From: Faecalibacterium sp. An122
GTDB lineage: Bacteria > Bacillota > Clostridia > Oscillospirales > Ruminococcaceae
Length of the DNA: 46,589 nucleotides
Assembly (NCBI RefSeq): GCF_002160895.1
Contig: NZ_NFLL01000022.1
Location: 1-46,589 of the forward strand
Direction: 5' to 3'
In this document: positions 39,842 through 46,589 of the stretch, piece by piece
Numbering within the stretch: the first letter of the stretch is position 1
Layout: the number at the start of each line of letters is the position of its first letter
Made by a program: the position numbers and the translations under genes
The notes under the pieces: generated by a model
What the model was told of the DNA's origin: nothing
The model's input: only the letters and a program-made list of their open reading frames with translations
Database searches by the model: none

Positions 39842-39878
39842 AAAAAATCCCGCCCACCTGCTGGAACAGGTGAACGGG
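39842..39878 (-). terminator. Leftward-oriented terminator before int
   Basis: CCCG and ACCTG pair with CAGGT and CGGG; read leftward a run of T follows (ATTTTTTGTTT). No leftward gene lies to its right inside the phage, so it may limit antisense transcription or act on transcripts entering from the host. Confidence 0.5.
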
Positions 39879-39984
39879 ACAGGCAACCGGCTCCCCTCAG
39901 AGAGGATCATCGCGCAGCTAGCACAATGCGATTATACCTCTTTTGGGTGGGGTCTGTCAAACCATACCCAAAGGAGGTTTTTGT

Positions 39985-41052
39985 ATGGGCAGACGTACCA
40001 ACACGGCGGTCTGGTCGGACAAATACGGCCGCTGGCAGATCAATGTCCAGAAAGACGGCAAGCGGCGCAGCTTCTACAGCTTCAAGCCCGGCCGGACCGG
40101 CCAGCGGGAGGCCAACAAAAAGGCCGACGACTGGCTGGACAAGGGCGTCAGCTCCCGGCGCAAGACGGTGGCGGATGTCTGGCCGGAATACCTGGAGCAG
40201 CGGCAGATCACCACATCCGAAAGCAACTGGAAGCCCATGGAAAGCCGCTGGCGCACCTGGATCGCCCCCAACCTGGGCCGGAAAAAGCTAGAGGCCCTGA
40301 CGGATCAGGACCTCCAGCACGTGCTGGACCTGGCTTGCGCCGCAGGCCGCAGCAAAAAGACCCTGCAAAATCTCTATGCCGACCTGACCGGCCTGTTGAA
40401 ATTTGCCCGCAAGAGCGGCTACACCGCCTACAATCCCGAGGACCTGGCCATCCCGGCCAGCGCCCGCTATAAGGGCAAGCGGATTCTGCAGCCGGACGGC
40501 CTGTCCATCCTGATGCGCAGCGACGAAACCGTCCTGCGAGGCAAACCGGTCCATGATTCCTTTATCCACTACTACCGCCTGGCGGTCCTCACCGGAATGC
40601 GTCCCGGCGAGCTGCTGGGCCTGGAATGGGGCGACATCGACGGCGCCGTCCTGCGGCTGTACCGTGCCCGGAACGTTCGCGGCGCCATCACCGAGGGCAA
40701 AAACCAGAATGCCCTGCGGACGGTCGCCCTCTCTTCCCTGGCCATCCAGGAGCTGGAAGCCCAGCGGGCCCTGACCGGCGGTGCCCGGCGGGTGTTTGCG
40801 GATGCCTCGGAAAGCACCATCCGCCATCGGTGGCAGACCTACTGCGACCACAACGGCATCCCCTACTGCAGCCTGTACGAGCTGCGGCATACTTTCGTCA
40901 GCATCGCCCAGAACCTGCCCGAGGGCCAGCTGAAAGCCCTTGTGGGCCACAGCCGCAGCATGGACACCTACGGCATTTATGCCCACCCTGTTCAGGGTCA
41001 AACGGAACAAATTTCCACCGCCCTGGACCAGCTTTTCTCCCCCTACGGGTAA
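39985..41052 (+). CDS. int: Tyrosine-recombinase integrase
   Basis: A 355-residue phage integrase. N-terminal arm-binding domain (1-55), core-binding SAM-like domain (about 60-160), catalytic domain with R206 in TGMRPGELLGL, R301 in YELRHTF (the usual first His is Tyr), H322 in VGHS and Y332 in DTYGIYAH. ATG at 39985 with AGGAGG upstream; the upstream in-frame ATG at 39943 lacks one. It lies next to attR, targets the ssrA 3' end, and its stop overlaps the right arm-type site. Confidence 0.95.
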   Translation: MGRRTNTAVWSDKYGRWQINVQKDGKRRSFYSFKPGRTGQREANKKADDWLDKGVSSRRKTVADVWPEYLEQRQITTSESNWKPMESRWRTWIAPNLGRKKLEALTDQDLQHVLDLACAAGRSKKTLQNLYADLTGLLKFARKSGYTAYNPEDLAIPASARYKGKRILQPDGLSILMRSDETVLRGKPVHDSFIHYYRLAVLTGMRPGELLGLEWGDIDGAVLRLYRARNVRGAITEGKNQNALRTVALSSLAIQELEAQRALTGGARRVFADASESTIRHRWQTYCDHNGIPYCSLYELRHTFVSIAQNLPEGQLKALVGHSRSMDTYGIYAHPVQGQTEQISTALDQLFSPYG

Positions 41053-41071
41053 CACACTTTATAACACACTT
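41049..41071 (+). promoter_or_regulatory. Putative integrase arm-type site, right
   Basis: Same 23-bp motif as at 1647-1669, with three mismatches, in the same orientation on the + strand. Begins in the int stop codon, about 100 bp before attR. Confidence 0.5.
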
Positions 41072-41169
41072 TTTCTGCTACACAGGCCAAAAGCCGCCTG
41101 CGTTCTGTCTATGAACATCAAATTTTATCAGGAAACACGCAGATTTTTACTGCTTTCCCAAGCCTTTTC

Positions 41170-41196
41170 TGGGTTCGACTCCCATCGCCTCCACCA
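41170..41196 (+). repeat. attR core (27-bp direct repeat)
   Basis: Exact copy of 1573-1599, covering the tmRNA T-arm and acceptor end, followed by the native downstream DNA of ssrA. Confidence 0.95.
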
Positions 41197-41202
41197 AATC
41201 AG

Positions 41203-41245
41203 AAAAATCCGAACCTTTTTCCTGTGGGAGAAGGTTCGGATTTTT
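41203..41245 (+). terminator. Original ssrA terminator, displaced by the prophage
   Basis: AAAAATCCGAACCTT pairs perfectly with AAGGTTCGGATTTTT around a 13-base loop, then TTG and more T. It lies seven bases after attR, its expected distance after tmRNA before phage entry. Confidence 0.88.
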
Positions 41246-41367
41246 TGTTTTCCTGGGTGAACTGAATCAGGGCATCCCTCAGGAAGCGCAGTTGGCCTGA
41301 TTGATTCTATTTCTGCTTTAGTGCATAACAGAAAATAATGGCAAATTTCCATGGGGATTAAGATGAG

Positions 41368-41649
41368 ATGATAAATGGAAGTGCAAACGAATTTGTAGAT
41401 AGAATTTATACATGCCAGGATACCGTGTTTATCTATAAAGGTAGAAAGTATTGGTTTCAGGGATATATGCCCAATGAAAACACTGTCCATATGGAAATTG
41501 TCCAAACCGATCCTGATGCGGAAGACTATGTTTGGGAATACAACGGTTCGTCTATCAAGGAAGGCGAGGAAGCATTTCAAACTGCCCCTATTTTCGATGG
41601 GAAGACTTTTTGGGAAGTCGAGCAGGAAATGGAATGGGCGGATTGCTGA
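41368..41649 (+). CDS. Small hypothetical protein
   Basis: A 93-residue protein: DRIYTCQDTVFIYKGRKYWFQGYM and APIFDGKTFWEVEQEMEWADC, acidic, rich in aromatics. The beginning suggests a small beta-fold resembling immunity or antitoxin-like proteins, but I recognise no named family. The ribosome site is weak (GATGAG). Located between attR and the mobile-element tail repeat. Confidence 0.55.
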   Translation: MINGSANEFVDRIYTCQDTVFIYKGRKYWFQGYMPNENTVHMEIVQTDPDAEDYVWEYNGSSIKEGEEAFQTAPIFDGKTFWEVEQEMEWADC

Positions 41650-41700
41650 TCGTACGGACACATCGAAAGCTAGATTAGGCTGGTTCATCTTCTTGGTTAA

Positions 41701-41853
41701 AAATAAAAAAGGTGCGCCCCGAAGGACGCACCCAACTTGAAAAAAGCTGTGTTTGGATGGCAGGGCGTTCCCCGTCGGGAACGTCCTGTTTTTCTTTTGC
41801 CAACAGCGGACCTGCTTTGCCCGCCATGCGGCAAATGCCTTCTGGTCCTCCTT
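41701..41853 (-). repeat. Mobile-element tail relic, copy 1
   Basis: About 150 bp about 90% identical by eye to 45448-45600. It includes, leftward, the intergenic terminator GGTGCG...CGCACC plus T-run and a coding remnant (EDQKAFAAW, then VGCVLRGAPF) with the same frame as the gene at 45308. Here the frame is degraded and no start is left. Confidence 0.8.
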
Positions 41854-42049
41854 ATTAAGAATGAATTGGCCCGTCGGATCCATCGACGAGAAAAAGATTT
41901 AAATGAAACTTCCGATAGAGAATATGGTTATATACAGCGGATGTGGCTTTGAGAGAACACTCCAAACTATCTGTTTGTACAAAGGCAAGAAGCACCAGTA
42001 GCTCAAGTAAAAGCAAAACCATTCTCCTACATATATGGACAAGTTCTGA

Positions 42050-42727
42050 TTATAAAATTGTATCAGGGATCCACAACATATCGTAACTTTTTATCAAAGG
42101 AATGGAAATCTGCTGCGTCTCAAACCTTTTTTGCTTTTTCTCTGTTGCGGTGATTCCAAGAAAATCCACCTGAGCCCTTACCGCACATTCATAGTCAGTC
42201 GGGCTATCGCCGATAAAAAGTATATCATTTTTGGGAGTATGAAGGGTCTCGATCACTTTGTTTAAAGACCAGGGATCTGGTTTAAGGTGCTCAATGTGGG
42301 AAATATCTCTTCCAACAATCGGCGGAAGATCGGTCAATCCCTTCCTTTTCCAGTACTTCAGCACACATTTGGGAGAATTGTTTGTGGCAATCCCCAGCTG
42401 GATGTGATGCAGGCCGCAACGCTTTAAAAAGTTGTCCAGGCCGGGAATATCCGTGCAGGTATCAATGGCCTCACATTCCGCCTGCTCAATGATCCGGTCA
42501 GCCGCAGACAACGCGTCGATTCTCTGAGCCGGATTGGACAGCTGGCTGCGTATGGCATGGTAAACATCAAAACAGTCATCGTACTCGTTGAAATCAACGC
42601 CATATGCGGGCAATATTTGTTCAAGTGTCCGCTTAGTGTGCTGCAAATCATAATGAGCAAACAGCCGGCATACCGTGCCGTCAAAATCTAGGACAATCGT
42701 TTTGTAGGTCAGTTTTTTATAATCCAT
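42050..42727 (-). CDS. HAD-superfamily phosphatase
   Basis: A 225-residue phosphoglycolate-phosphatase-like HAD enzyme: nucleophile motif IVLDFDGTV (D14/D16), motif II IATNNSP, the lysine region LKPDPWSLNKV and motif IV FIGDSPTDYECAV. An alpha-helical cap of about 90 residues lies after motif I. All catalytic residues are present. It overlaps the TIR gene by 19 bp and is the last gene of the operon. Substrate unknown; a sugar or nucleotide phosphate made by the PfkB kinase is a reasonable guess. Confidence 0.88.
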   Translation of the reverse strand: MDYKKLTYKTIVLDFDGTVCRLFAHYDLQHTKRTLEQILPAYGVDFNEYDDCFDVYHAIRSQLSNPAQRIDALSAADRIIEQAECEAIDTCTDIPGLDNFLKRCGLHHIQLGIATNNSPKCVLKYWKRKGLTDLPPIVGRDISHIEHLKPDPWSLNKVIETLHTPKNDILFIGDSPTDYECAVRAQVDFLGITATEKKQKRFETQQISIPLIKSYDMLWIPDTIL

Positions 42728-43983
42728 TTGGCCGCCTCGTTCGGATTTTTTATATCGGATAGTAAATCGAGAATTTTTGCTTCTACCGCAACCTTTTCTG
42801 TTGTAAGAATGTACGCATTGGGATGATTCCGCAATAGAGTTGCAGGGATGCCCGCCGTCATTGGTCCGTTCAACAGACGGCTTACAATACTTGCTTTTTG
42901 AATATCAAATGCAACAATTAACAGAATTTCTGATTGAAGAGCAGTCCCCAAACCAATCGTAAGAATGGATTTCGACGGCTGATTGGGGTCGATATATTTT
43001 TTGCTGTGTTCGCCTACTTCCACGATTCTTGGCGCATCATCAATGATCTCGTCCATATCATGGTAGGTGCCTACTTCATACGCCAAGATCTCTCCCAGAG
43101 GGGACAGTGAGACAGCATGAACCATAGGAGGAAACAGTCGGATTATTCTTTGCGCAGACTTGACAGGATCGTTATCTGTGTAAACACCGGACAATAAATG
43201 AAGGTTTTCTTCTGAGGGCTCTTTGTGCTTTCTTTTCAGAGGCATGATCAGCATATCTTTGATATGTTTTGTACGGCTGGTTTCGTGTTCACTCCAAACG
43301 CCAAATGTTTCGGTGTCGGAAATAATATGTGCTTCGCCAAACGGACAGCCCTCATATTCATCAACAATTTTGTTCATTGCGCGGAAAATCATAGTTGCGC
43401 TTCTTCCCGTTGGCAAAATAACCGAAGAATCCGGATGTGTTTGAGCCATTTCAAAATAGACCCTTGCTGCGCATTCTGCAGCGTCTCTGTCCGACAGAAA
43501 CCCAAACACTCCTTTTACCCAGGAGCTTTCCTGCTTGGGAATACATCCTTCCGCCACCGAGCTGGCAGCTGTGCCGGGCGTTTTTTCGATGGCATAGATG
43601 TCTGTCACAAGCTGATCGAGTGTATCATCGCGATTATCCAGCCAGTTCAACCACTGCGTTGCCGTAAGAAAATATCCAAGATTGTTGGGTTCAACATTTT
43701 CGATTTTGACCCAGAATACCGGTTTATGGTATTTATCAGCCAGCGCCAGTTCCCGCTTGACCTGTTGACTCGAGTCCGCCTTTGCACAGAACAGAAGAAT
43801 GAACGCAGAGCAGCTTTTGATGGCACCCTCAATTTCGTTTGGCCAATCGGCTCCGGCCGGAATATCCCGCGGTGCATACCATGTTTCAATTCCGTTCTTT
43901 TCCAAGTACCTGGAAAGATGCCGAACGAGTTCAGCCTTACTGGAGTGATGGCTTAGGAAAGCCTTTTGCTCATTTTTCTCCAT
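42709..43983 (-). CDS. TIR domain fused to NagB/6-phosphogluconolactonase-like domain
   Basis: A 424-residue protein. Residues 5-130 form a TIR domain: FLSHHSSKAELV, WYAPRDIPAGADWPNEI, AFILLFCAKADSSQQVKREL (E78 at the NADase glutamate position), PVFWVKIENV. Residues 160-415 match the ISOCOT sugar-phosphate fold: VILPTGRSATMIFRAM, LTIGLGTALQSEILLIVAFD, GPMTAGIPATLLRNHPNAYI. The NagB signature GxGxDGHIAFNEP appears as SLSPLGEILAYE, so catalytic Asp/His are missing and the domain probably senses a ligand. ATG at 43983 (GGGGGGAAG upstream) overlaps the kinase by 14 bp. Inferred role: sugar-phosphate-gated NAD+-cleaving effector. Confidence 0.78.
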   Translation of the reverse strand: MEKNEQKAFLSHHSSKAELVRHLSRYLEKNGIETWYAPRDIPAGADWPNEIEGAIKSCSAFILLFCAKADSSQQVKRELALADKYHKPVFWVKIENVEPNNLGYFLTATQWLNWLDNRDDTLDQLVTDIYAIEKTPGTAASSVAEGCIPKQESSWVKGVFGFLSDRDAAECAARVYFEMAQTHPDSSVILPTGRSATMIFRAMNKIVDEYEGCPFGEAHIISDTETFGVWSEHETSRTKHIKDMLIMPLKRKHKEPSEENLHLLSGVYTDNDPVKSAQRIIRLFPPMVHAVSLSPLGEILAYEVGTYHDMDEIIDDAPRIVEVGEHSKKYIDPNQPSKSILTIGLGTALQSEILLIVAFDIQKASIVSRLLNGPMTAGIPATLLRNHPNAYILTTEKVAVEAKILDLLSDIKNPNEAAKWIIKN

Positions 43984-44947
43984 TTTGCTTCCCCCCAACC
44001 AAATTGTGCAGGATTTCATATCGTCTCATGGGCTCTTCAATGGAAAGAATCCCATCTACAGCGCCAATGTGCTCCACACAACAGGATGCCGTTGCATTTG
44101 CAAACTGAGCACATTCAGTCAGCGACTTTCCCTTCAGCAATCCGTAAATAAAACCAGCGGCAAAGCTGTCTCCAGCGCCGGTTGTGTCTACGGCGCAGTC
44201 TGTGGGAAAAGCTGCTACAGGAATGGTATTTTCTTGTGTAAATACTGTGCATCCATTTTTTCCTCTTTTTACAATGACACAACCTGTACCCAGACGAAGA
44301 AACTCTTTTGCATTTTCTTCTATGCAGCCGCAGCCCAATTTATTGATTTCTTCTTCATTGGGTAAAAGGTAATCCACATAGGGAAGCAGCGGCTGCAAAT
44401 CCTGAATGGTTTCTCCATTCTTTGCCTTTGTCATATCGACGATGAGAACTCGCTGCTTGTTTTCCTTTATTTTGCGAAACAGGCGCTCCATAGCAGGAAT
44501 ATCCAACAAGGGAGAAATAAACATACACGAAAAGCATACAACAGATGGGCAGTCTGCAACCGTGTCGCTGATGTCTTTTTCAGAAAGAGCACGTTGGCTG
44601 CTTTTGGGGCTTGTCAGGAAACGCCGCTCCCCCTGAGCGTCAAACAAAACAATGTTGATGCTGGTAGATAATCCTTTTTCTATCTTCACATGGGCGGTGC
44701 TGATCCCCAAACTGTGGATTTTCTGAAGGATTCTGTTGCCGGCCTCATCATTGCCCACCTTTGAGATCAGATCCACATCCACTCCAAAATGGCTGAGAAT
44801 GCAAGCTTCGTTATAGGCATTTCCTCCAAATGACATTTTGATCTCATTCATTGGGAGGCTTCCCAATGTAAAGAGTTTTTCATCGATGGGGCCAGCTAAA
44901 ATATCCATAACAGCGGGTCCTATAATTGTCACATGGTTCTTTTTCAT
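43970..44947 (-). CDS. PfkB/ribokinase-family kinase
   Basis: A 325-residue carbohydrate/nucleoside kinase. Visible: N-terminal MSFGGNAYNEACILSHFGVD (substrate motif GGNAxNEA), LPNEEEINKL, and the catalytic DTTGAGDSFAAGF (254-266, D260 general base, anion hole GAGD). The short lid strands suggest a ribokinase-like substrate, e.g. ribose, adenosine or a related sugar. GGTGAG precedes the ATG. First gene of the three-gene operon. Substrate cannot be read from sequence. Confidence 0.9.
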   Translation of the reverse strand: MKKNHVTIIGPAVMDILAGPIDEKLFTLGSLPMNEIKMSFGGNAYNEACILSHFGVDVDLISKVGNDEAGNRILQKIHSLGISTAHVKIEKGLSTSINIVLFDAQGERRFLTSPKSSQRALSEKDISDTVADCPSVVCFSCMFISPLLDIPAMERLFRKIKENKQRVLIVDMTKAKNGETIQDLQPLLPYVDYLLPNEEEINKLGCGCIEENAKEFLRLGTGCVIVKRGKNGCTVFTQENTIPVAAFPTDCAVDTTGAGDSFAAGFIYGLLKGKSLTECAQFANATASCCVEHIGAVDGILSIEEPMRRYEILHNLVGGKQNGEK

Positions 44948-45048
44948 ACTCTCACCGTATTGCCTGATTGGTTTCTTGTTTTGTGTTGTGTGGCCACCAA
45001 GTCTGTGCTTTGTAATTCATTTACGCTGTAAAACAGTATTTATTAAAA

Positions 45049-45078
45049 CTTATAATTTATATTTATAGCAGCATTCAA
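45049..45078 (-). promoter_or_regulatory. Putative promoter of the kinase-TIR-phosphatase operon
   Basis: Read leftward, TTGAAT (45078-45073), 18 bp, TATAAG (45054-45049), in AT-rich DNA about 100 bp before the kinase start. The region 44948-45307 contains no other gene I can support; 45180-45303 includes a decayed coding fragment (frame ending KYIQKIDAWFAAHF). Confidence 0.4.
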
Positions 45079-45307
45079 TTCTTATAAAGCGTAGAGCTTT
45101 GCTGTTTTATAAAAAGTATAACAGAAAGGCGACATTAGATCAACAGCTTTCAAGATTTGTATTATTATGAATTAAGTAAACCCATTTGCCGAGGAATACA
45201 TGGAGAAAATGAATTGTTACAACGGAAGAAAAAGACGGTTGCTTTTGTTTTGACCGGTAAGTATATCCAGAAGATAGATGCCTGGTTCGCCGCCCATTTC
45301 TAGGATG

Positions 45308-45754
45308 TTAGTCTGGACCAACACCTGGATCAGGCAGCAATGAATCGATCAGTCTGAGTGAGTCGGTCCACCAAATTAGAAAATTTGAATCATGGTACCT
45401 TTCCAAGAAAGGCTTTTCCATGATTCCTATCTTCGATTTTGATGAGAAAAATAAAAAGGTGCGCCCCAAAGGACGCACCCAACTTGAAAAAAGCTGTGTA
45501 TGGATGTCAGAGCGTTCCCCGTCGGGAACGTCCTGCTTTTCTTTTGCCGAACAGTGGGCCTGCTCTGCCTGCCATGCGGCAAATGCTTTCTGGTCCTCCT
45601 CATTGTTGAAGCTTTCCAGAATCGCCGGATAAAAACATCGGGCCAGCAGCTCCCCTTCTGCCAAAATGTTTTCTTCCAGCTGCTTGCGTTCATCTTGGGT
45701 CAGGGGCGGAATCTGTGCCTTGAATTCGGGGTCAATGTGCAATGTCTGTGTCAT
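45308..45754 (-). CDS. Hypothetical mobile-element protein, 3' part rearranged
   Basis: About 148 residues. The N-terminus PEFKAQIPPLTQDERKQLEENILAEGEL resembles the start of ParB-like proteins of integrative elements, then FNNEEDQKAFAAWQAEQ. The remainder runs through a terminator hairpin (45455-45480) and the tail repeat, so the true end is doubtful; it may be an ORF extended by rearrangement. The ATG at 45754 overlaps the relaxase stop by 23 bp, with GGAGGGCTGC upstream. Confidence 0.5.
   Translation of the reverse strand: MTQTLHIDPEFKAQIPPLTQDERKQLEENILAEGELLARCFYPAILESFNNEEDQKAFAAWQAEQAHCSAKEKQDVPDGERSDIHTQLFSSWVRPLGRTFLFFSSKSKIGIMEKPFLERYHDSNFLIWWTDSLRLIDSLLPDPGVGPD
45367..45383 (+). 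repeat. Possible relic attachment site
   Basis: TCCACCAAATTAGAAAA matches 41190-41206 (ssrA CCA end plus native downstream DNA) at 16 of 17 positions. It may mark the far end of an older element inserted at the same site, but upstream bases do not match the tmRNA T-arm. Confidence 0.35.
45387..45426. terminator. Long nested hairpin
   Basis: GAATCATGG (45387-45395) pairs with CCATGATTC (45418-45426), with inner CCTTTC/GAAAGG. Lies four bases after the relic att-like sequence, comparable to the ssrA terminator after attR. No long T-run, so terminator function is uncertain. Confidence 0.4.
45448..45600 (-). repeat. Mobile-element tail relic, copy 2
   Basis: Counterpart of 41701-41853 in the same orientation, about 90% identical by eye. 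Includes GGTGCG...CGCACC hairpin with T-run (leftward) and a GTTCCCCGTCGGGAACGTCC palindrome. The copy is continuous with the gene at 45308. Confidence 0.8.
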
Positions 45755-46589
45755 GCAGCCCTCCTTCCTGTACCTGGTGGCGTTCGTCCTGTCGAAGCAT
45801 GGACGCCAGGTTTTGCTGTGCGGTGCTGAGTTCCATCCACGCCTTTTTCGCTTCGCGGTACGCCTCATAGAACCGGGCCTTTTCCGAGATTAGCTGTTCG
45901 CGCTCGGCTTCGAGCTGTTTCAGGCTGGGCAGTTTAGTGATTTTTTGGGCCTTGAAATAGGCGGCTGCCGCCTGATACGCTGTCAGTTCAGCGCGGTGCT
46001 GTTCCCGAAACGTCTCCGGGTTCTTGGCAGTCTTGACCTGCTGGGCAAACTTCTTGTTCTGGACGTAGGCCAAAACATGACGGCTCAATTCCTGGTTGGC
46101 TTTGATGCGGCCCTCCAGGTCTTTCACTACCTTGAGGGCTTCGTCGCGCTTTTCCTGAAGTTCAGCAACCCGAGCGTTTAGTTCTTCCTCGCTGTTCAGA
46201 TTGTACCGGGTGAAAAGCGCCATGGACTTGGCCAGCTGTTTGAGATTGAAAATCTTAGCCCAGTGCTCGTAGCCTACGCCCTTGCCCGCGGCCAGCTTGG
46301 CCTGAATGTCAATCAAGTGGCTGATGCGGTCAGGGCGAGGATCAGAGCTGTAGAGTTTGGCGGTTTTCTTTCGCTCGGCGTTTTCAGCAAGAGCAGCCAG
46401 AACTTTCTCTTTGGAAAAATCGTCGCCCAGCTTGCGGGAGGAGATGGGCTTGGTCCGGTCGGCAGTTCGATAGCTGAACCGCCCCCGGCTCTCACTGACG
46501 GTGACGCCATGCTCCTGCAAAAGCTGAGCGGAAAATTCCTCAAGACTCGTAGCCTTAGCCAGAACAGAACGGATTTGCCTCCGAAGGGC
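45732..46589 (-). CDS. MobA/MobL-type relaxase, C-terminal part
   Basis: The frame is open to the window edge, giving about 285 C-terminal residues of a relaxase. ISHLIDIQAKLAAGKGVGYEHWAKIFNLKQLAKSM is the conserved end region of relaxases from Firmicutes conjugative and mobilizable elements, followed by a long coiled coil (ARVAELQEKRDEALKVVKDLEGRI, LEAEREQLISEKARFYEAYREAKKAWM). The N-terminal nuclease domain with the HUH motif lies outside the window. It shows that the right flank belongs to a mobile element reading leftward. Confidence 0.85.
   Translation of the reverse strand, partial: ALRRQIRSVLAKATSLEEFSAQLLQEHGVTVSESRGRFSYRTADRTKPISSRKLGDDFSKEKVLAALAENAERKKTAKLYSSDPRPDRISHLIDIQAKLAAGKGVGYEHWAKIFNLKQLAKSMALFTRYNLNSEEELNARVAELQEKRDEALKVVKDLEGRIKANQELSRHVLAYVQNKKFAQQVKTAKNPETFREQHRAELTAYQAAAAYFKAQKITKLPSLKQLEAEREQLISEKARFYEAYREAKKAWMELSTAQQNLASMLRQDERHQVQEGGLHDTDIAH

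Larger units (their letters stand above)
1573..41196. mobile_element. Complete contractile-tailed temperate prophage in ssrA
   Basis: The element is bounded by an exact 27-bp direct repeat of the ssrA 3' end. It contains an integrase adjacent to attR, a cI/cro-type switch, replication genes, terminase, portal, capsid, sheath, tube, tape measure, baseplate, fibres, lysozyme and holin, all without visible frameshifts. It therefore looks inducible. Head genes are lambda/Mu-like (GpA terminase, lambda-type portal, S78-type protease, gpT-like capsid) and tail genes P2-like. Three AT-rich cargo blocks (1.7-3.9, 26-27.2 and 36.7-38.6 kb) stand out against the GC-rich backbone and carry probable defence or toxin-antitoxin genes. 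No excisionase gene was recognised. Confidence 0.95.

Noticed and set aside
45180-45303. Possible small gene ending KYIQKIDAWFAAHF
   Set aside because: No start with a ribosome site and another frame is interrupted; it looks like a decayed coding fragment.
1-46589. CRISPR arrays
   Set aside because: No regularly spaced direct repeats of CRISPR length; the only tandem repeats are those reported in the RNA region and the origin candidate.
1-46589. Insertion sequences
   Set aside because: No transposase-like frame or terminal inverted repeats with target duplications were found; the duplicated 150-bp segment lacks a transposase.

Overview
The window looks like a GC-rich Clostridia (Oscillospiraceae/Ruminococcaceae, Faecalibacterium-Gemmiger-Subdoligranulum type; inferred from codon use, strong AGGAGG ribosome sites and gene families, not proven). 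It holds smpB and the tmRNA gene ssrA, a complete 39.6-kb prophage inserted in the 3' end of ssrA, and a downstream accessory segment that runs into the relaxase gene of a mobilizable element.

Layout. 1-648 non-coding; 649-1128 smpB; 1251-1599 ssrA. The prophage spans 1573-41196, bounded by a 27-bp exact repeat of the ssrA 3' end (attL 1573-1599, attR 41170-41196). The native ssrA terminator now lies at 41203-41245, beyond attR; a phage hairpin at 1679-1719 takes its place. Just inside attL is an AT-rich two-gene ATPase plus Toprim-like cassette (1933-3889), probably anti-phage cargo. The rest reads mostly leftward: lysis genes (4.1-5.6 kb), tail fibres and P2-like baseplate (5.6-14.4 kb), tape measure, frameshifted tail chaperone, tube and sheath (14.4-18.8 kb), head genes (18.8-24.9 kb), a late-gene activator with a controlled late promoter (25.0-25.5 kb), a HicA-HicB-SecB-like toxin-antitoxin-chaperone operon (26.0-27.2 kb), replication genes with a candidate origin (27.3-29.5 kb), small early genes and a structured non-coding RNA region (30-33.3 kb), and the cro/cI switch (34.0-35.0 kb). 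Between cI and the integrase, on the + strand, are lysogenic-conversion genes including a NACHT NTPase (36775-38622), a secreted protein and a DUF898 membrane protein. It is a contractile-tailed temperate phage with a lambda/Mu-type head and a P2-type tail.

Beyond attR are a small hypothetical gene and a tightly overlapping three-gene operon on the - strand: a PfkB-family sugar/nucleoside kinase, a TIR domain fused to a NagB/6-phosphogluconolactonase-like domain, and a HAD phosphatase. The NagB-like part keeps its fold motifs but seems to have lost the catalytic signature, so I read the operon as a candidate sugar-phosphate-sensing TIR effector system. I do not recognise this combination as a described system, and it is my lead candidate for novelty. 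The operon lies between two roughly 90%-identical copies of a 150-bp mobile-element tail, which suggests acquisition by recombination between related integrative elements.
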